Positions 24,001 to 33,880 are shown, counted from the first letter of the stretch. The stretch is 64,000 bases of DNA from Triatoma infestans (GCA_011037195.1 JAAEAF010001972.1:1-64000), one strand, 5' to 3'. The notes: generated by a model from the sequence alone, not told the origin. Numbers and translations: made by a program.

Positions 24001-26971
24001 TTACATTGCAAGACTATATAAAATGGGAACAATGGTGGTACAAATATCAAGATTGGCTGGATTCTGATTCTTATTATGATAGGTAGGTATTTTATAAATG
24101 TTTAAATTCTTAAAAATCAGTTAATCTAAAATTAACTTTATGATAAGTTTTTTTTTTAAATAAGCAGAATATTTGGAAGTTGAGTTTGTTATTGATAATT
24201 TTGTAAGGGAGAGCAACATGTTTGAACTTCAGAAAGTATTGTGAAACTAAAGATAGAGAACCTAATAAATAAAAAAGAAACTAAAATGTTTCATATTTGT
24301 TTATGAAACACGTAAAATTTAATTTTTTTTTTTAATCAAAAGTTCAGCCCAAAAAATTAATAAAATTTTATTAAGAGAAGTTCTAATGTGTTCTTTTCAT
24401 TATTAATAAAAAAAAAAATTGTGAAAATTCTGGAAATTGATGAATGAGTGATACTTTGCGCAATGAATGCCTCTAATTTTTGAGTTGACGTAAAGTTGAT
24501 AAGGGTAGTGTAAAGGCCGCTTTCACATGAAGATACGCGCAATGCATACTTGTTTTGCTGCCTTTCATATCATAGCAGATTTGGGTCACCTGTTGATTAT
24601 GATTTATTGTTTTATTTGCTGTGGCTGATTATATTTTTGTCCAAATATGTCAAAAACGGAAAATCGCAAAAAGTTCAGTCTTCTTGTTTAGTTTAGAAAA
24701 CGAAGGAAACAAGGGGTTCCGACGTGTAGATTTCAATCAAAATTCGTGTAAATGTCACTTTAATGTAAAACCCTTAGGTCTTCGGGGTAAAGGCAATGAT
24801 ATGTAGAGGCTTCTAGGAAGAAAAAATCAAGGCAGCAAGGACTGGACCCAAACTCGAAACTTCTGCTTGCTTGTTCAACGTCAATCTCTTCCCCTTTATT
24901 GTTGTTATTATTATGTTTACAGTTTTTTCATGATATTTCTCGAAAAGGACATTATTGAATTATTTTTAAACTTTATATACTTGTACATATAAATAGGCTC
25001 TTCATATTTATTTTAAACACATGTTTAAAACTTCGATTGGTTTTTGCGGTTTCATCAAACAAATAATATCAGAGATTTTTTCCGGATCATCCGGTTTCAT
25101 GTCTGTAGGGATTAATAGCTCTCTCTGTGTCATTAGTTGCGTGTTTTTATTATTAGTCTATGGTCATCGGTTAGTGCAATGCAAAAGCACAAACACTCTG
25201 CGCTCTGATTTTGTACATTACATTACTTGAAACACTTCGAAAAATGCTGATGATGACCTAACTCCGAAAGCGGTTAATGACTATAAAATGAAGCAGCATA
25301 ACGAAAAAAAAAATCGAATATTTAACACGAGTTATCGATAATACTTTTTATTTAGTGCAAATTACATAGAAGTTATCAATATATAAACAAATGAGATATT
25401 TCGTAATGTTCAGTTTTAAACAAATTAACTTTCATTCATATTTATGGTTTTAAACCATTGAACTTTTCACTGGAATACACTTTTTTCTTCTTTTTTTTAA
25501 ATAAAAGGAAGTTTGTTATTTTTAATGTTATCAAACAAATTCCGAACATATTATTAAAAAAAAAAAGATATTTATTTTGCAAAATAACAAAGCTTCAACG
25601 GTTGTTTTTTTTTTCTTTTTTTCAAAGACCAAATGTTATTCTTGAATATGTGGATGGGTCCGCAATACTGGTTAATCTTGTCGTATTTTATCCGTCATAG
25701 CATGCATATTTATTATTATTATTTTGTTTTCTTCAAGTTGTGGATAGAAAGATTTCGATAAATCTTTCGATTTCCATTGAAATACTTCAAGTTGCGATAG
25801 ATTATCAAAGATTTCTTAAAAAGAGAGAAAAAAAAAGAAGCAAATATTTTGCAAAAATAATAATAAATAAATATGCAAGCTACGACGGATAAAGTACCAA
25901 ATGTTATTCCTTAAAGAAAAAATAAAATACGTTTCACAGATACAGATTTTATTTGGTAGTACAAAATAATAAATCAATTAGTTGTGGTAATTTTTGGATT
26001 GGAAATTTTCTAGTTCTTCAAATGAAGTTCAACAAAATGTTCTTCCCAATTTATATTTATTGTTAATCACAATATACCTTTGAAAACCAAAAACTTTCAC
26101 GTCATCAGAAAAAGGTTTATTGCTTATTTGGTCACCGGCGCATAAAAGCTTTTTCACATTTTAGTTCAGCTGTAGCTTTTAATTTAAGGTCATTATTTGT
26201 CCAAATAAATGACCTGGCTCTATCGAAATTATTCTATCCGCTTCCGTCTAAGACATCTAATCGTTAATTGAAAGTGAAGCCCACCTTAAGTAGGTAGGCA
26301 TTACTCTTCATGTTATTTTTATCTCTGTCCTCCAACCGTATTAAAGCAATATTGGATTTGTTTCCCAGTAAAGGCCTTGTATTTATAAATAATTATGATT
26401 GGGTAAAAGGGTCAGGTCGTCGCTAAATCGTCACCTGTCACTAGCCATAATAATTATAAGTTTATGATATTTATAAATTTAATTTCATATATTATGATTG
26501 CGCACCATTCCCGTAAATTTTTTAAACTTGATCCACGATGCACAAATCTTGCATGCAATGTATGTATAAGCGTATCTCTTGTGAGACAGCAAGTACATTT
26601 TCCTTGAGATTATTAAAACGAAAGATACTAATTTAAATGTTTATAGAATGCAGGACATGCGTAAAGTTGTATAAAAAACACCACTTCTTAAAGAGGATCT
26701 CTGTTCTCTCTCTCTTTTCTAAAAAAAAATTATTAAATAAATAAAAAAGGATACTAGGTCCCATGAAGAATCATTAAGTTGTAATTCATGATATTATATT
26801 TCATTTATTATATAAGACAAAGAAAATTTATTATAAAACATTGTAATTACCTATATTTAAATATTAAATTAAGCAATTCATCGTATTCAGAGTTATTTTT
26901 TCTTCTTTTCTTTTTTTTTTCTTTTGTTTTTTTTAATTAGATGTAGGGAGTACTTCCGAAGACGACTCTGA
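14513..26971 (+). CDS. RS-domain protein, family not identified
   Basis: Seven coding exons joined in consistent phase: 14513-14600, 18490-18607, 18691-19330, 22335-22528, 23479-23560, 23649-24082 and 26941-26971. They total 1587 nt, 528 residues. The protein begins MSSSSRRSTRDRSPRLRMD. Residues 30-75 form a non-repetitive segment (IDSVMKKARKNGTQSTYWNK, WRHSGYKELY). A long RS domain follows (about 80-280), with SRGRSPRRDSRGRSPRRG-type repeats, then a Ser/Cys-rich stretch (about 283-320). A conserved-looking C-terminal domain (about 405-528) contains LSERFGRMAQWSVDRD, LTLQDYIKWEQWWYKYQDW and a basic end. RS domains mark nuclear splicing or mRNP proteins, so a nuclear RNA-processing role is inferred. 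I do not recognise the family. Confidence 0.85.
16367..16460 (-). repeat. Family F2 fold-back arm
   Basis: Shares ATGAAAAACACTTGAGTTTC, GGTTGAGACCGCGTCAGTGG and TTTGCTAGAGACCGAC with copies at 42.57 and 54.62 kb. On the minus strand it contains CTGAAGA...GGGCGAAATGTCGG, a hammerhead-like order with a longer stem II region. It runs directly into the 188-bp duplicated segment. Confidence 0.65.
16455..16642. repeat. 188-bp direct duplication, copy 1
   Basis: Near-identical to 17223-17410; by eye one mismatch (GGTTCTCTCGC versus GGTTATCTCGC). The two copies flank a piece of LINE endonuclease sequence. Such identity inside heavily decayed sequence implies a recent event. Confidence 0.92.
16670..17740 (-). 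pseudogene. LINE apurinic-type endonuclease fossil, split by a repeat
   Basis: Reading the minus strand from 17740: GTWNMRGVANKRREIEVEVN, then IWSGVDMCRAQTGV. After the 188-bp repeat come EGKIMTLELYAPRNDASIQD, KEAFYENINGILEEARANEE and IILLWDFNG. Last comes KLDYYITKQRSSLKVHDVRI near 16850. This is the motif order of the endonuclease/exonuclease/phosphatase domain of non-LTR elements (TWN.RG; YAP.ND; GDFN; DY.I.......DVRV). Stops and frameshifts make it non-functional. No reverse transcriptase follows. Confidence 0.8.
17223..17410. repeat. 188-bp direct duplication, copy 2
   Basis: It interrupts the LINE endonuclease fossil: N-terminal endonuclease sequence lies above 17411 and the continuation below 17223 on the minus strand. 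It is identical to 16455-16642 except for about one base. Confidence 0.92.
17990..18026. repeat. (TC)n(AC)n compound microsatellite
   Basis: TCTCTCTCTCTCTC followed by CACACACACACACACACA within the RS-gene intron. Confidence 0.95.
18490..18607 (+). CDS. RS protein coding exon 2
   Basis: 118 nt after TATCTAG and ending AATAG|GTTGGT. It encodes GTPPRHREIDSVMKKARKNG and KLLEAEEKDPN, a helical, non-RS segment. Phase 1 in, phase 2 out; both match the neighbouring exons. Confidence 0.83.
18691..19330 (+). CDS. RS protein coding exon 3 (RS domain)
   Basis: 640 nt encoding WRHSGYKELYHGEKRSS followed by about 195 residues dominated by Arg-Ser, Ser-Pro and SRGRSPRR repeats. The DNA repeats (GGAAGATCGCC-like units at 19060-19250) show recent expansion of a nine-codon unit. 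The donor is CCTAAG|GTATTT; if unspliced, the frame ends four codons later. Confidence 0.9.
19500..20545. repeat. Family F5 dispersed repeat with internal periodicity
   Basis: It contains several degenerate copies of a unit with the landmarks CCTCAACCGGA, TTTTTGCGATTTTC, AACTTTTATTT, ATTTCTCTGGGAAAATTCAT and TGGGGTTATGTTTTC. It shares these with 29.4-30.8, 46.4-46.8, 60.1-60.5 and 63.0-63.4 kb. A conserved end AGTGTTTCACACCAGATTTTT lies at 20278-20298. No open frame is conserved, so I cannot name the element. It lies in the RS-gene intron 3. Confidence 0.6.
20260..20546. repeat. 39-bp inverted repeat around a 210-bp core
   Basis: 20260-20298 (AGAAAGTCGTGTGAGTGTTT...) is mirrored at 20508-20546 with few mismatches. 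The arms carry the conserved terminal sequence of family F5, so this may be a small non-autonomous derivative with both ends. Confidence 0.65.
20912..20985 (-). repeat. Short repeat with ribozyme-like GAAACGTTG motif
   Basis: On the minus strand the order is TTGATGAAGGGCACC, AAAGATGTCC, GAAACGTTGAAC. This is the same core-stem-GAAAC pattern as families F1-F3, though the flanking sequence differs. The first core base is U rather than C. Confidence 0.4.
22335..22528 (+). CDS. RS protein coding exon 4 (Ser/Cys-rich)
   Basis: 194 nt after TTTTCCAG. It encodes CRSESCSSETSSSCSNESCS, then RKGRSSVAGGARSRRDSSE and a basic stretch. The donor is CTAG|GTAAGT. The cysteine-serine run is unusual for an RS protein. 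Confidence 0.87.
23479..23560 (+). CDS. RS protein coding exon 5
   Basis: 82 nt between TTGTTAG and AAG|GTTGGT. It encodes SRSYSLPRRSDRVKRNKRRR and KEKSVLK, a likely nuclear localisation segment. Confidence 0.83.
23649..24082 (+). CDS. RS protein coding exon 6 (C-terminal domain)
   Basis: 434 nt after TGCTGCAG. It encodes an acidic/serine stretch, a Gly-rich linker, then SERFGRMAQWSVDRDLEHRN, PPSPPYPPSSVTELGSWDD and the aromatic YKEHGYLRDLTLQDYIKWEQ. The regular, non-repetitive composition suggests a folded domain. The donor is GATAG|GTAGGT, phase 2. Confidence 0.87.
24803..24866 (-). repeat. SINE-A fragment
   Basis: Matches the interior of the SINE copies at 30.4 and 51.5 kb (TAGGAAGAAAAAATC and the CTGGAC.C.AACTCGAA part of the tRNA-like B box, minus strand). 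Both ends are missing. Confidence 0.65.
25240..25310 (+). repeat. Decayed family F1 arm with ribozyme-like core
   Basis: CTGATGATGACC, CGAAAGCGGTTAATGAC and ATGAAGCAGCATAACG align with the F1 right arm. The core CTGATGA and GAAA survive, but stem II and the cleavage triplet (GUU) are eroded. Confidence 0.5.
25628..25909. mobile_element. Fold-back element with 14-bp target-site duplication
   Basis: ACCAAATGTTATTC occurs at 25628-25641 and again at 25896-25909, bracketing 254 bp. The insert starts TTGAATATGTGGATGGGTCCGC, the family F1 head. It contains an inverted pair (TTTATCCGTCATAGCATGCA near 25688 against its complement near 25875). A second smaller inverted pair (AAGATTTCGATAAATCTTTC) sits in the middle. 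There is no coding sequence. The 14-bp duplication is longer than classic cut-and-paste elements make. Confidence 0.8.
26941..26971 (+). CDS. RS protein terminal coding micro-exon
   Basis: The sequence follows a strong polypyrimidine acceptor (T-rich tract ending TTTTTTTTAATTAG). In the required phase it completes Arg and adds CREYFRRRL before TGA at 26969-26971. It is 2.86 kb from exon 6. A terminal exon this short is supported by acceptor strength and phase only. A candidate AATAAA for the 3' end lies near 27535. Confidence 0.6.
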
Positions 26972-28596
26972 TAAATTTCACGTCTAAAACTACATGGCTG
27001 AGTGTTAGAAAAAATTATTTGCAACGACACCAATTTTTACTTATTGGGTTAAAAAAAGAAAGAAAAAAAAAAAAAACTTGCAAGGTTTTAAATGGAGGGT
27101 AATAATGAGTTTTTTTTTTTAATGAAACTGTTAGTAATTTTAAAATATATATGTTTTAATTGCGAAACAAAAATGTTTACTCTTATATAATAGTATTTAT
27201 TTTTAATGGTGTAATTATCGTTTTAGAAAAAAAATTGGAAATGTATGTTTTAAAGGATATTAGTATTATTATTACATGGAATTACTTCAGTTTTTGATTG
27301 GCCATCAAAACTGCTTTCCCAAGATTTGCTTTTTACTGGAATACTTTCTTTTTTTATTTTTATTTATAAAGAGTTGAGCAAGATTTTTTACTAAATTTTA
27401 TAAAAATTAAAAAAATATATATATTTTGTATTATATTAGTTATAAGATAGAAATCGCTTTAATTATTCTTTAGTTACTTATAAAACTTCTTTTACGATTT
27501 AACACTAAGTAAATACTATAAATATCTTATATTTTAATAAAACCAATGTGTGTAATCCCTGTATTTAGCCATTGTGTGTATATCAAAGATTTCCTAAAAA
27601 GGAAAAGAGAGAAAAAAAAAAAGAAGCAGATATTTTGCAAAAGAAAACAAACCAGCATTTGCATACCAAAAACACCTTTCGAGTAGCATAATTATATTTT
27701 AATTAATAATTAATTCAATTGTTAGGGGGGAAAAATATGCAAATGCAAAATGTAATTTCAGAATTCTATTATAGAATTACCAGAGAATTTGGAAAGTCCT
27801 ACTTATGGTCAAAACTGCAGGCACTCTCTTCAATCAGAATACTCCACTACTTTTGTTGATTTCATATGGCCTCTTTTATTCCTGAAATCTATACCCTTAT
27901 ATTATTAATAATTCTGCTTGAACAGATTTAGTAATTAGGTGTGAACATCTTTTTTTTACATTCTGATTTTTGGGCTTCCTCATATATTTTTATGGCTACA
28001 ATTGGTTCGGTATGTAAAATTTATTGAATTTAGGCTTGAATTAATAAAAGGGTTTGCTGTTTTTTTTTAGTAGGCCTAATTATGAAAAAATGTTCTTTTG
28101 AATCTTAATAATTAAAATCTCTTTAGATATTTATATTTATGATAGGGCCTTTTTTTCAGTTTGTACATTGTCTAATCTAAAACGGTGCAAAAAAACACTC
28201 TTTAAGTTTTATTGAACAGTTCCCCTGAATATCAAAATTTAAATACAATAACAAGTCATCTCTCTTTCTCTCTCTTTGTCTCTGTGTAAATGTGGAATTC
28301 TATAGGTTAGTACAACAAAATCATTAAAAAAAATGCTGTGCTTTAAATTTATGTAATTTCCGTTTTCATTTACAGTTCACAATTAAAATTAATGTGAATT
28401 TAATGAGAATGTTATTTACTATTCGAATTAGTGGATGAAATTAATGGTTTTTAAGATATTATGGTAAACTTAGATTATATCGTGATACAACCAATCATTT
28501 TTAAACTTTCGAAAACTAAAACTTGGAAAAAAAGCACCTTCATTTTATTAAAAATTCTTTAAAGCTTATTACTTGTGAAGTATAATATTGAATATG
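26972..28596. other. Downstream of the RS gene; no further gene seen
   Basis: AT-rich. The first several hundred bases are probably the RS-gene 3' UTR, with an AATAAA near 27535. A 50-bp segment at 27585-27640 repeats 25808-25850 (TCAAAGATTTCCTAAAAAGG-like). Confidence 0.45.
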
Positions 28597-28812
28597 TAGT
28601 TGGGTCGGCAGTGCTGTCATCTATGATTTTATTCATCATAGAATGCTTCATTTGTTTTTTATTCTGACAATCACATATGTGTATGACACAGAGTTGAAGT
28701 CAACTCTCTACACGAATTGATAGCCTTACTCTGGCGATGGATGAGAATCCGAAACCGGTCAGAACAAAAAAAAAAAATTGCGAGTACTTCTAGGACGGAT
28801 AAAAATTATAGG
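28597..28812 (+). repeat. Family F1 element
   Basis: Starts GAATATGTAGTTGGGTCGGC and has a short hairpin (CTATGATTTTATTCATCATAG). It ends with ATGGATGAGAATCCGAAACC, GGTCAGAAC and an A-rich stretch. The motif at 28731-28760 keeps GAAAC and CGGTC, but the core reads CTGGCGA instead of CTGANGA, so it should be inactive if it is a ribozyme. Confidence 0.55.
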
Positions 28813-29675
28813 TAAACTACACCAGTTACACCTTTTTTTGAAAATCAGCTTAAATATTTATACCTGTTCTATAATTTTGTGAACAAACTACTGGTAAATA
28901 CAGCAAATTTTACAGCAAAAAGCAGCACTATTATTCACTAAGTCAACATTCTAGAAATGATAGACTTAACAGATGTATATTTCTTATATAGAGAATAAAA
29001 AGTAATTTAAGTCTATTTTATGTTAAAGTATTTAAAAGTTTGTCAAAATCTCAGCGTACATTTTAAATTGGCAAGAAATTATCAACGAAATTAACAGCAA
29101 AATCTTAGGTCGGATTTATGTTATATTAAAAGTTTCTAGAAGGCTTCATCAGTTCTAGGATAAATCGGCAAATATAAAATTTTCCAAATGGTTTAGGAAA
29201 AATTTAGAAAAAACAAGTATAAACAAGTATTTATTTCAAGGTTTGGCTCAGTTTAATTTCCGGGAAAACATCTTCTGAGAGCCATTTCTTAGTTTTGGCA
29301 AGTCACTGTGACCAAAGTTCGAAATATTGAATCTTTTCAGAATAGTTGATCCATTTATATATATTTATTGCTAAGTAATAATTACAACTTTCAGACGTTT
29401 CAGAGTTATGTAAATATAGTAAATGCATGTTTTGTGTCGTTGAATGCGGAAAAAAATTTATAGCGTTGCGCTCTCTGCGTTTTGTGCGAACAAAATATCT
29501 CAAAAGTCTTATAGAAGCCTATCACCTTTTTTTACTTTCTCTTACTCCTGGTAAGAGGAAGTATTGTAATCGTACATACATGCATACATGTATAAAATTT
29601 TCGATATTGAGTTTTCACCGGAAATATCCATTTTGAGGTCCCCTGAGTCCAAAAAAGTGGTTTTTAGCAAATGGT

Positions 29676-29724
29676 GTATGTGTGTGTGTATGTATGTATG
29701 TATGTATGTATGTATGTATATATG
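29676..29724. repeat. (TG)n/(TGTA)n microsatellite
   Basis: GTGTGTGTG followed by about eight GTAT units, inside the family F5 copy. Confidence 0.93.
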
Positions 29725-30431
29725 TGAACAGCATAGCTCAAAAACGGAAAATCGTAGAAAGTTCAAACGTGATATTCCGTTTAGTTATCACCATGGGATC
29801 CGACAGTGGGTCATCTGCCAAAATTCCTCAACCGGAAGTACCACTTTACTTGTTTGTTTTTTTTTACGTTTTTGCGATCTTCTCAAAAATGGCTCCAACG
29901 ATTTTCTTCACACTTGATATATCACATACTAACAGCTACAACTTTTATTTGAAACATTTCTCCGGGAAAATTCATTTAAGGGCACTTCTGGGGGAGGAGT
30001 GGGGTTAGGTTTTAATCTAAAGTGCTATTTCAGTTTATTAAACAATTCTGTCATGTAAATAATGTTAATTAGAATTGAATATGTTGTTGAAATTCCAAGT
30101 TTCAAAAAAATCGGATAACCGGAAGTGTGTTTACATTACCACTTTACTAAATGATTTTTTTCACTTTTTCGCGATTTTCTCAAAAATGACTCCGACGATT
30201 TTCTTGAAACTTCGTATATAAACTAAACATACAAAGATCTACAACTTTTATTTAAAACATTTCTCTGGGAAAATTCATTTAAGTGCACTTTTGGAGAAGG
30301 GGTGGGGTTATGTTTTCCTAACAGAGTTGATTATACAATTCTATCATCCAAACAAAATTAATTAGAAATAAATAGATGGCTGAAATTAGTAAACCGGAAG
30401 TGCGCTTTTACTGGACAGTTTTTGACGAATT

Positions 30432-30678
30432 TCATTAATTTTTTTTTTTTTTAATTTAAGGCGCTTTAACATCTATGGTCATTAGCGCCCGGAGCCTTCT
30501 CAGTGCACTGCCGGCCTCCGGACAGTATTCTCTCGCTACAGACGCTGTCCATCACCGAACAGTGAGCTGTAGAGGCTCCTAGGAAGAAAAAATCTAAGGG
30601 TAGCACTGGACTCGAACCCGGAACCTCCGCGTGGGAGTCCAACGCGCTAACCACTTAGCTAATCCCTCCCCTCATTAA
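30432..30678 (-). mobile_element. SINE-A: tRNA-derived SINE, full-length copy
   Basis: On the minus strand the head is tRNA-like, with an A box TAGCTAAGTGG (30651-30661) and a B box GGTTCGAGTCC (30608-30618). A unique body of about 150 bp and a poly(A) tail (T run at 30439-30451) follow. The 7-bp duplication TCATTAA lies at 30432-30438 and 30672-30678. A-box/B-box spacing and sequence are those of an internal pol III promoter. Mobilisation by a LINE is inferred. It is inserted in the family F5 repeat. Confidence 0.9.
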
Positions 30679-30770
30679 ATTTGGTACACACTATAAAATT
30701 TGTCAATTAAAACTTTGAGAACTGGATTAAGGGAATGTTGTGTGAGTGTTTCACACCAGATTTTTTTTTT

Positions 30771-33009
30771 TTAGTTTTTCCAAAAAAAATTGATTTTTTG
30801 GAGGGATATGGGGAGAAACTGAACTTAATTGTATTGTCAAAAAGTCACTGCAAAAACAATGTACCGCCCTGCCATCTGTAATCATCAGCATCACATACAT
30901 AAACCTATCGCTATTATTTGAAACATATTTTTGTAAAAATTGATTGATTTTATGTGAATTCTGAGGGTATTGAGAAGAAATTTATCGTACTTCGTTATTC
31001 ATAGTTAAATGATGAGTAAATTGCGCGTAACCAGTATTTATGGGACTCTAATGGTAAACTTTGCCATGAATGCCAAGCATATTATAAATAAAAATTTGTG
31101 CAACTAAACGTTTTAATAAAATTTATTATTTAGAATTGTAATAAAAGAAAGTGATGAGAATATTTGTTCGCCATTTTTTTTTTTCGAGTGTTTTCCAGTG
31201 CAAAGGACTGCACTGGCCAGTGCCCCCGGACAAACAGGATTCCCGGCAGAACCTCTATAAAAAATTATGTTGTGAAGTATGATACTATAAATTAATTTAG
31301 CACCTTTTTATTTTATGGATTAATTTGAATCATTTATTTCGGTCATTTTGCTTTTTGAACTAGACTCAACCAACGCACTATTACTAATTTGAGTGCCGAG
31401 CTAGGAGGAAATCATAGGACATTTCTTTGAGTGACCATACTTCAGGCTATAATGTTTCACAAATTATGACAAACCGATCTTATTATCACATCATTGATTA
31501 GCCAAACTCTTAAAATAAATAATAGATTTAAAACTTAATTTTCTTCCTATTTTTGCCAAAGTTATTTGGAGATATACTAATAATACTTACCAGAGTAAAT
31601 CCTAGTATTGAAGTAATTTCAGGCTTTTAAGATAACATGTTTTAGATTCAAAGTATTAAAATATAAAGAGGGATGTTCTTTATAAAATTATTTGAAGAGG
31701 GATTTCCATATAGCTGGTAAAATGTAAGTAGCAGCTGATACTACAATGTAAACTTTTAATTTTATTTTAAAACCGTTTAAGAAACACTAAAATCAATAGA
31801 GAAAGTGTATGTATTTATAAATTTTGTTTTTATGTGCCAATTCATAATGAATCCATAAAAAGAAAGTTCTGTTAAAACATTTTTTTTTTTTTTTTTTTTA
31901 TGTATTCGAAATTTGTGTTGTAATAAGGTTTTTTTTAAATTTTAAAATGTTCTCTTATAATTATGTGTAATTTTAAGAATGTTCCTCTTTTTTGTATATT
32001 TCGGATTTATAAGAACGAACAAACTAGTTTTTTATATATATATATTTTAATTATTTTATGTATTTACAAGTAGATTTATTATTTTTATTATTCTGCCATA
32101 TATATCGGGTTTTAGAAATATTTTATTTCACCTGAGAAGTCACTTGAATACTCTTTATAAACTTGTTTTTCTCATTTTAGATTTCTCATTTAATTTTTTC
32201 TTTTTTAAGTGAATATTATTTAATGAACGTGTGTTTTTATTATATATACCTATACATGAAAATTGTATAATTTATTGAATATTTTTTAAAAATATATCTT
32301 TTTACTTGTAACAGTTTTTAACATAATTTATTTTAAAGAATTTTTTTTTTTTTTTAATGAGTCTGCGAGCCATGAAGAATTTATCATATTGAGGAAGTGG
32401 AAGTATGAAAGCAAAAACAAAAATGTATTAGTAGCATAATTAGATAATTATAAAATATATGAACTAATGTGTGTATAATTAATAAATATAAATTTACGTT
32501 ATAAAATAAATTCTTTATTTATAGAGAAAAAAACTCTCATACAAACGTTCATCCGATTTTCCCCTACAATATTTCTCGACATCCAGTAGACAAATTTCAT
32601 AAAAACATGGAATTTTTAGAAATGCCCATTTTCCAAGAGAATCCTTGTCTCTAACCTCCCCCAACGATCATCCTAAACCTTGTAGACACACTAATTAGCT
32701 TCCTACCATGGAGGTTTAAGAATATGTATATTGATAAATGAAAATCTAGATCAAGAAAACCTTGTCTCTAGTGCTGATAAAAGAGCCGAACAAGAATCAT
32801 GAAACGATTGTCCGACATCTTTTTTAATAGGTGATATAATAAATTAAATCAATGTTTCAAAATGTCAAATATCAGTATTTGTAAATAGGTGTTAGAAGGC
32901 TGTAGGAGTTCAGTTCTGTTCACATTCGTTTTTGCAAAAATTCTCCGCCTACTGAAATATTAAAAAAATAATGTATCTTAATTCGCCATCTTTTACTTAT
33001 TTCTCCCTT
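30771..33009. other. Non-genic stretch
   Basis: The first few hundred bases still resemble family F5 (for example 30895-30960). The remainder is AT-rich with long T runs (31880-31899, 32341-32355). No exon was seen. Confidence 0.45.
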
Positions 33010-33250
33010 CCTGTGAGGGTTACCGGTTACCGGCCAAGGCACCCCTCCCTGTCATACCAGTCCTTGTCAGCCAAACCGCAACCCGCCATTCACCCGTCTC
33101 TCGTGGTCTTCCTCTCCTTCTTGCTGGTGGCACCCATCTAATCTCTTATGACCATCTAATCGGTGCCATCCTTATCATCATGTGACCGTACCAACTCAGT
33201 TTCTTCTTCGCTAAGTTCTCGGTAAAGTGCTCCATCACTTCTCTTATCCT
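33010..33250 (-). pseudogene. 3' fragment of a LINE polymerase
   Basis: The minus strand reads LAKKKLSWYGHMMIRM, then PPARRRGRPRETGEW, with stops between. The WYGHV.RM...RRRGRPR.TW signature is the C-terminal end of arthropod RTE/jockey-like polymerases. It is a different and less decayed copy than the one at 6.6 kb. Confidence 0.7.
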
Positions 33251-33264
33251 TTCATCTCAGTTTT

Positions 33265-33880
33265 GTAGAAACCAAGCTGGTGGTCTGGGAGTGTCTGAGA
33301 ATATTGAATTATGGGATTGAGTTGTTTTAGAAGTAATTTTTCAAACAGTTTGCCGAGAAGGGAAAGTGCACTGGTAGGGCGGTATGATGATGGTTGTTTA
33401 GGTTTTCCAGGTTTATGAAACAGTATGATTACAGCAGATTTCCAGTCTATTGGGAAGTAAGCAAGACGTAGTATTGCATTGTAAAGATAAGTCAGGTAAA
33501 TTATTGCTTGGCGTGGTAGATGTCGTAATATTTTTGAAGGTCGAAGCCTGGAGATTTTCGAAGAGGAAGTTTATGGATAGCGAATTTTAGCTCAGAAGGA
33601 GTCAAATGTTTAGGAGGTAGAGATAGTTGTGAGGGAATATCGAGATTGTGACAGATTTCAGCCAGTATGATTTTGGTCTTGCACATCATGGTGAGGTTCA
33701 GATACTGTACCAAAGTGTTTGGCAAACGCTTGAGCCCTTTCTTTGTCTGATGTAGCCAAAGAGAGACTATTTTTAAAATTGCAAAAAAAAACTGTTAATA
33801 GTGGGAGGGATAAGACAAATTGTTTATAGTGAGGCGCGGCAATTTTAAATTTGGAAGAACAAATCACTGGCGAGTGTCTT
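33265..33880 (-). pseudogene. Jockey-like reverse transcriptase fragment
   Basis: In two minus-strand frames: HLTPSELKFAIHKLPLRKSP followed by GFDL (the K.PG.D fingers motif). Then come IYLTYLYNAILRLAYFPIDW, KSAVIILFHKPGKPKQPSSY and RPTSALSLLGKLFEKLLLKQ. This is the beginning of a jockey-clade reverse transcriptase domain. A frameshift at about 33510 splits it, and the catalytic half is absent here. Confidence 0.85.

Larger units (their letters stand above)
24100..26940 (+). other. RS-gene last intron with repeat relics
   Basis: 2.86 kb, AT-rich. It contains family F5 and SINE-A fragments near 24.6-24.86 kb, a decayed F1 arm at 25.24 kb and a fold-back element with a 14-bp target duplication at 25.63 kb. 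No additional exon was seen. Confidence 0.5.
29425..30770 (+). repeat. Family F5 repeat, longest copy, with ~280-bp internal period
   Basis: Three anchors CCGGAAGT at 29832, 30119 and 30394 mark units of about 287 and 275 bp. Each unit repeats the landmarks CTTTAC, TTTTTGCGATTTTCTC, AACTTTTATTTGAAACATTT and GGGAAAATTCATTTAAG. The copy ends with the family terminus AGTGTTTCACACCAGATTTT at about 30746-30765. A SINE-A is inserted at 30439-30671. It does not encode a protein; stops occur in all frames of every unit. Confidence 0.7.

Noticed and set aside
26941..26971. Ending the RS protein by read-through at 24083 instead of using the micro-exon
   Set aside because: Read-through meets a stop codon almost at once in the donor sequence, the donor is strong, and the distant acceptor is strong and in the right phase. 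The micro-exon is kept with moderate confidence.
30466..30654. 62-codon frame with GC-rich sequence
   Set aside because: It lies wholly within SINE-A; the codons are the tRNA-like head and body read backwards.
30600..30661. A functional tRNA gene
   Set aside because: A and B boxes are present, but no cloverleaf acceptor stem could be paired, and the sequence continues into a SINE body with an A tail.
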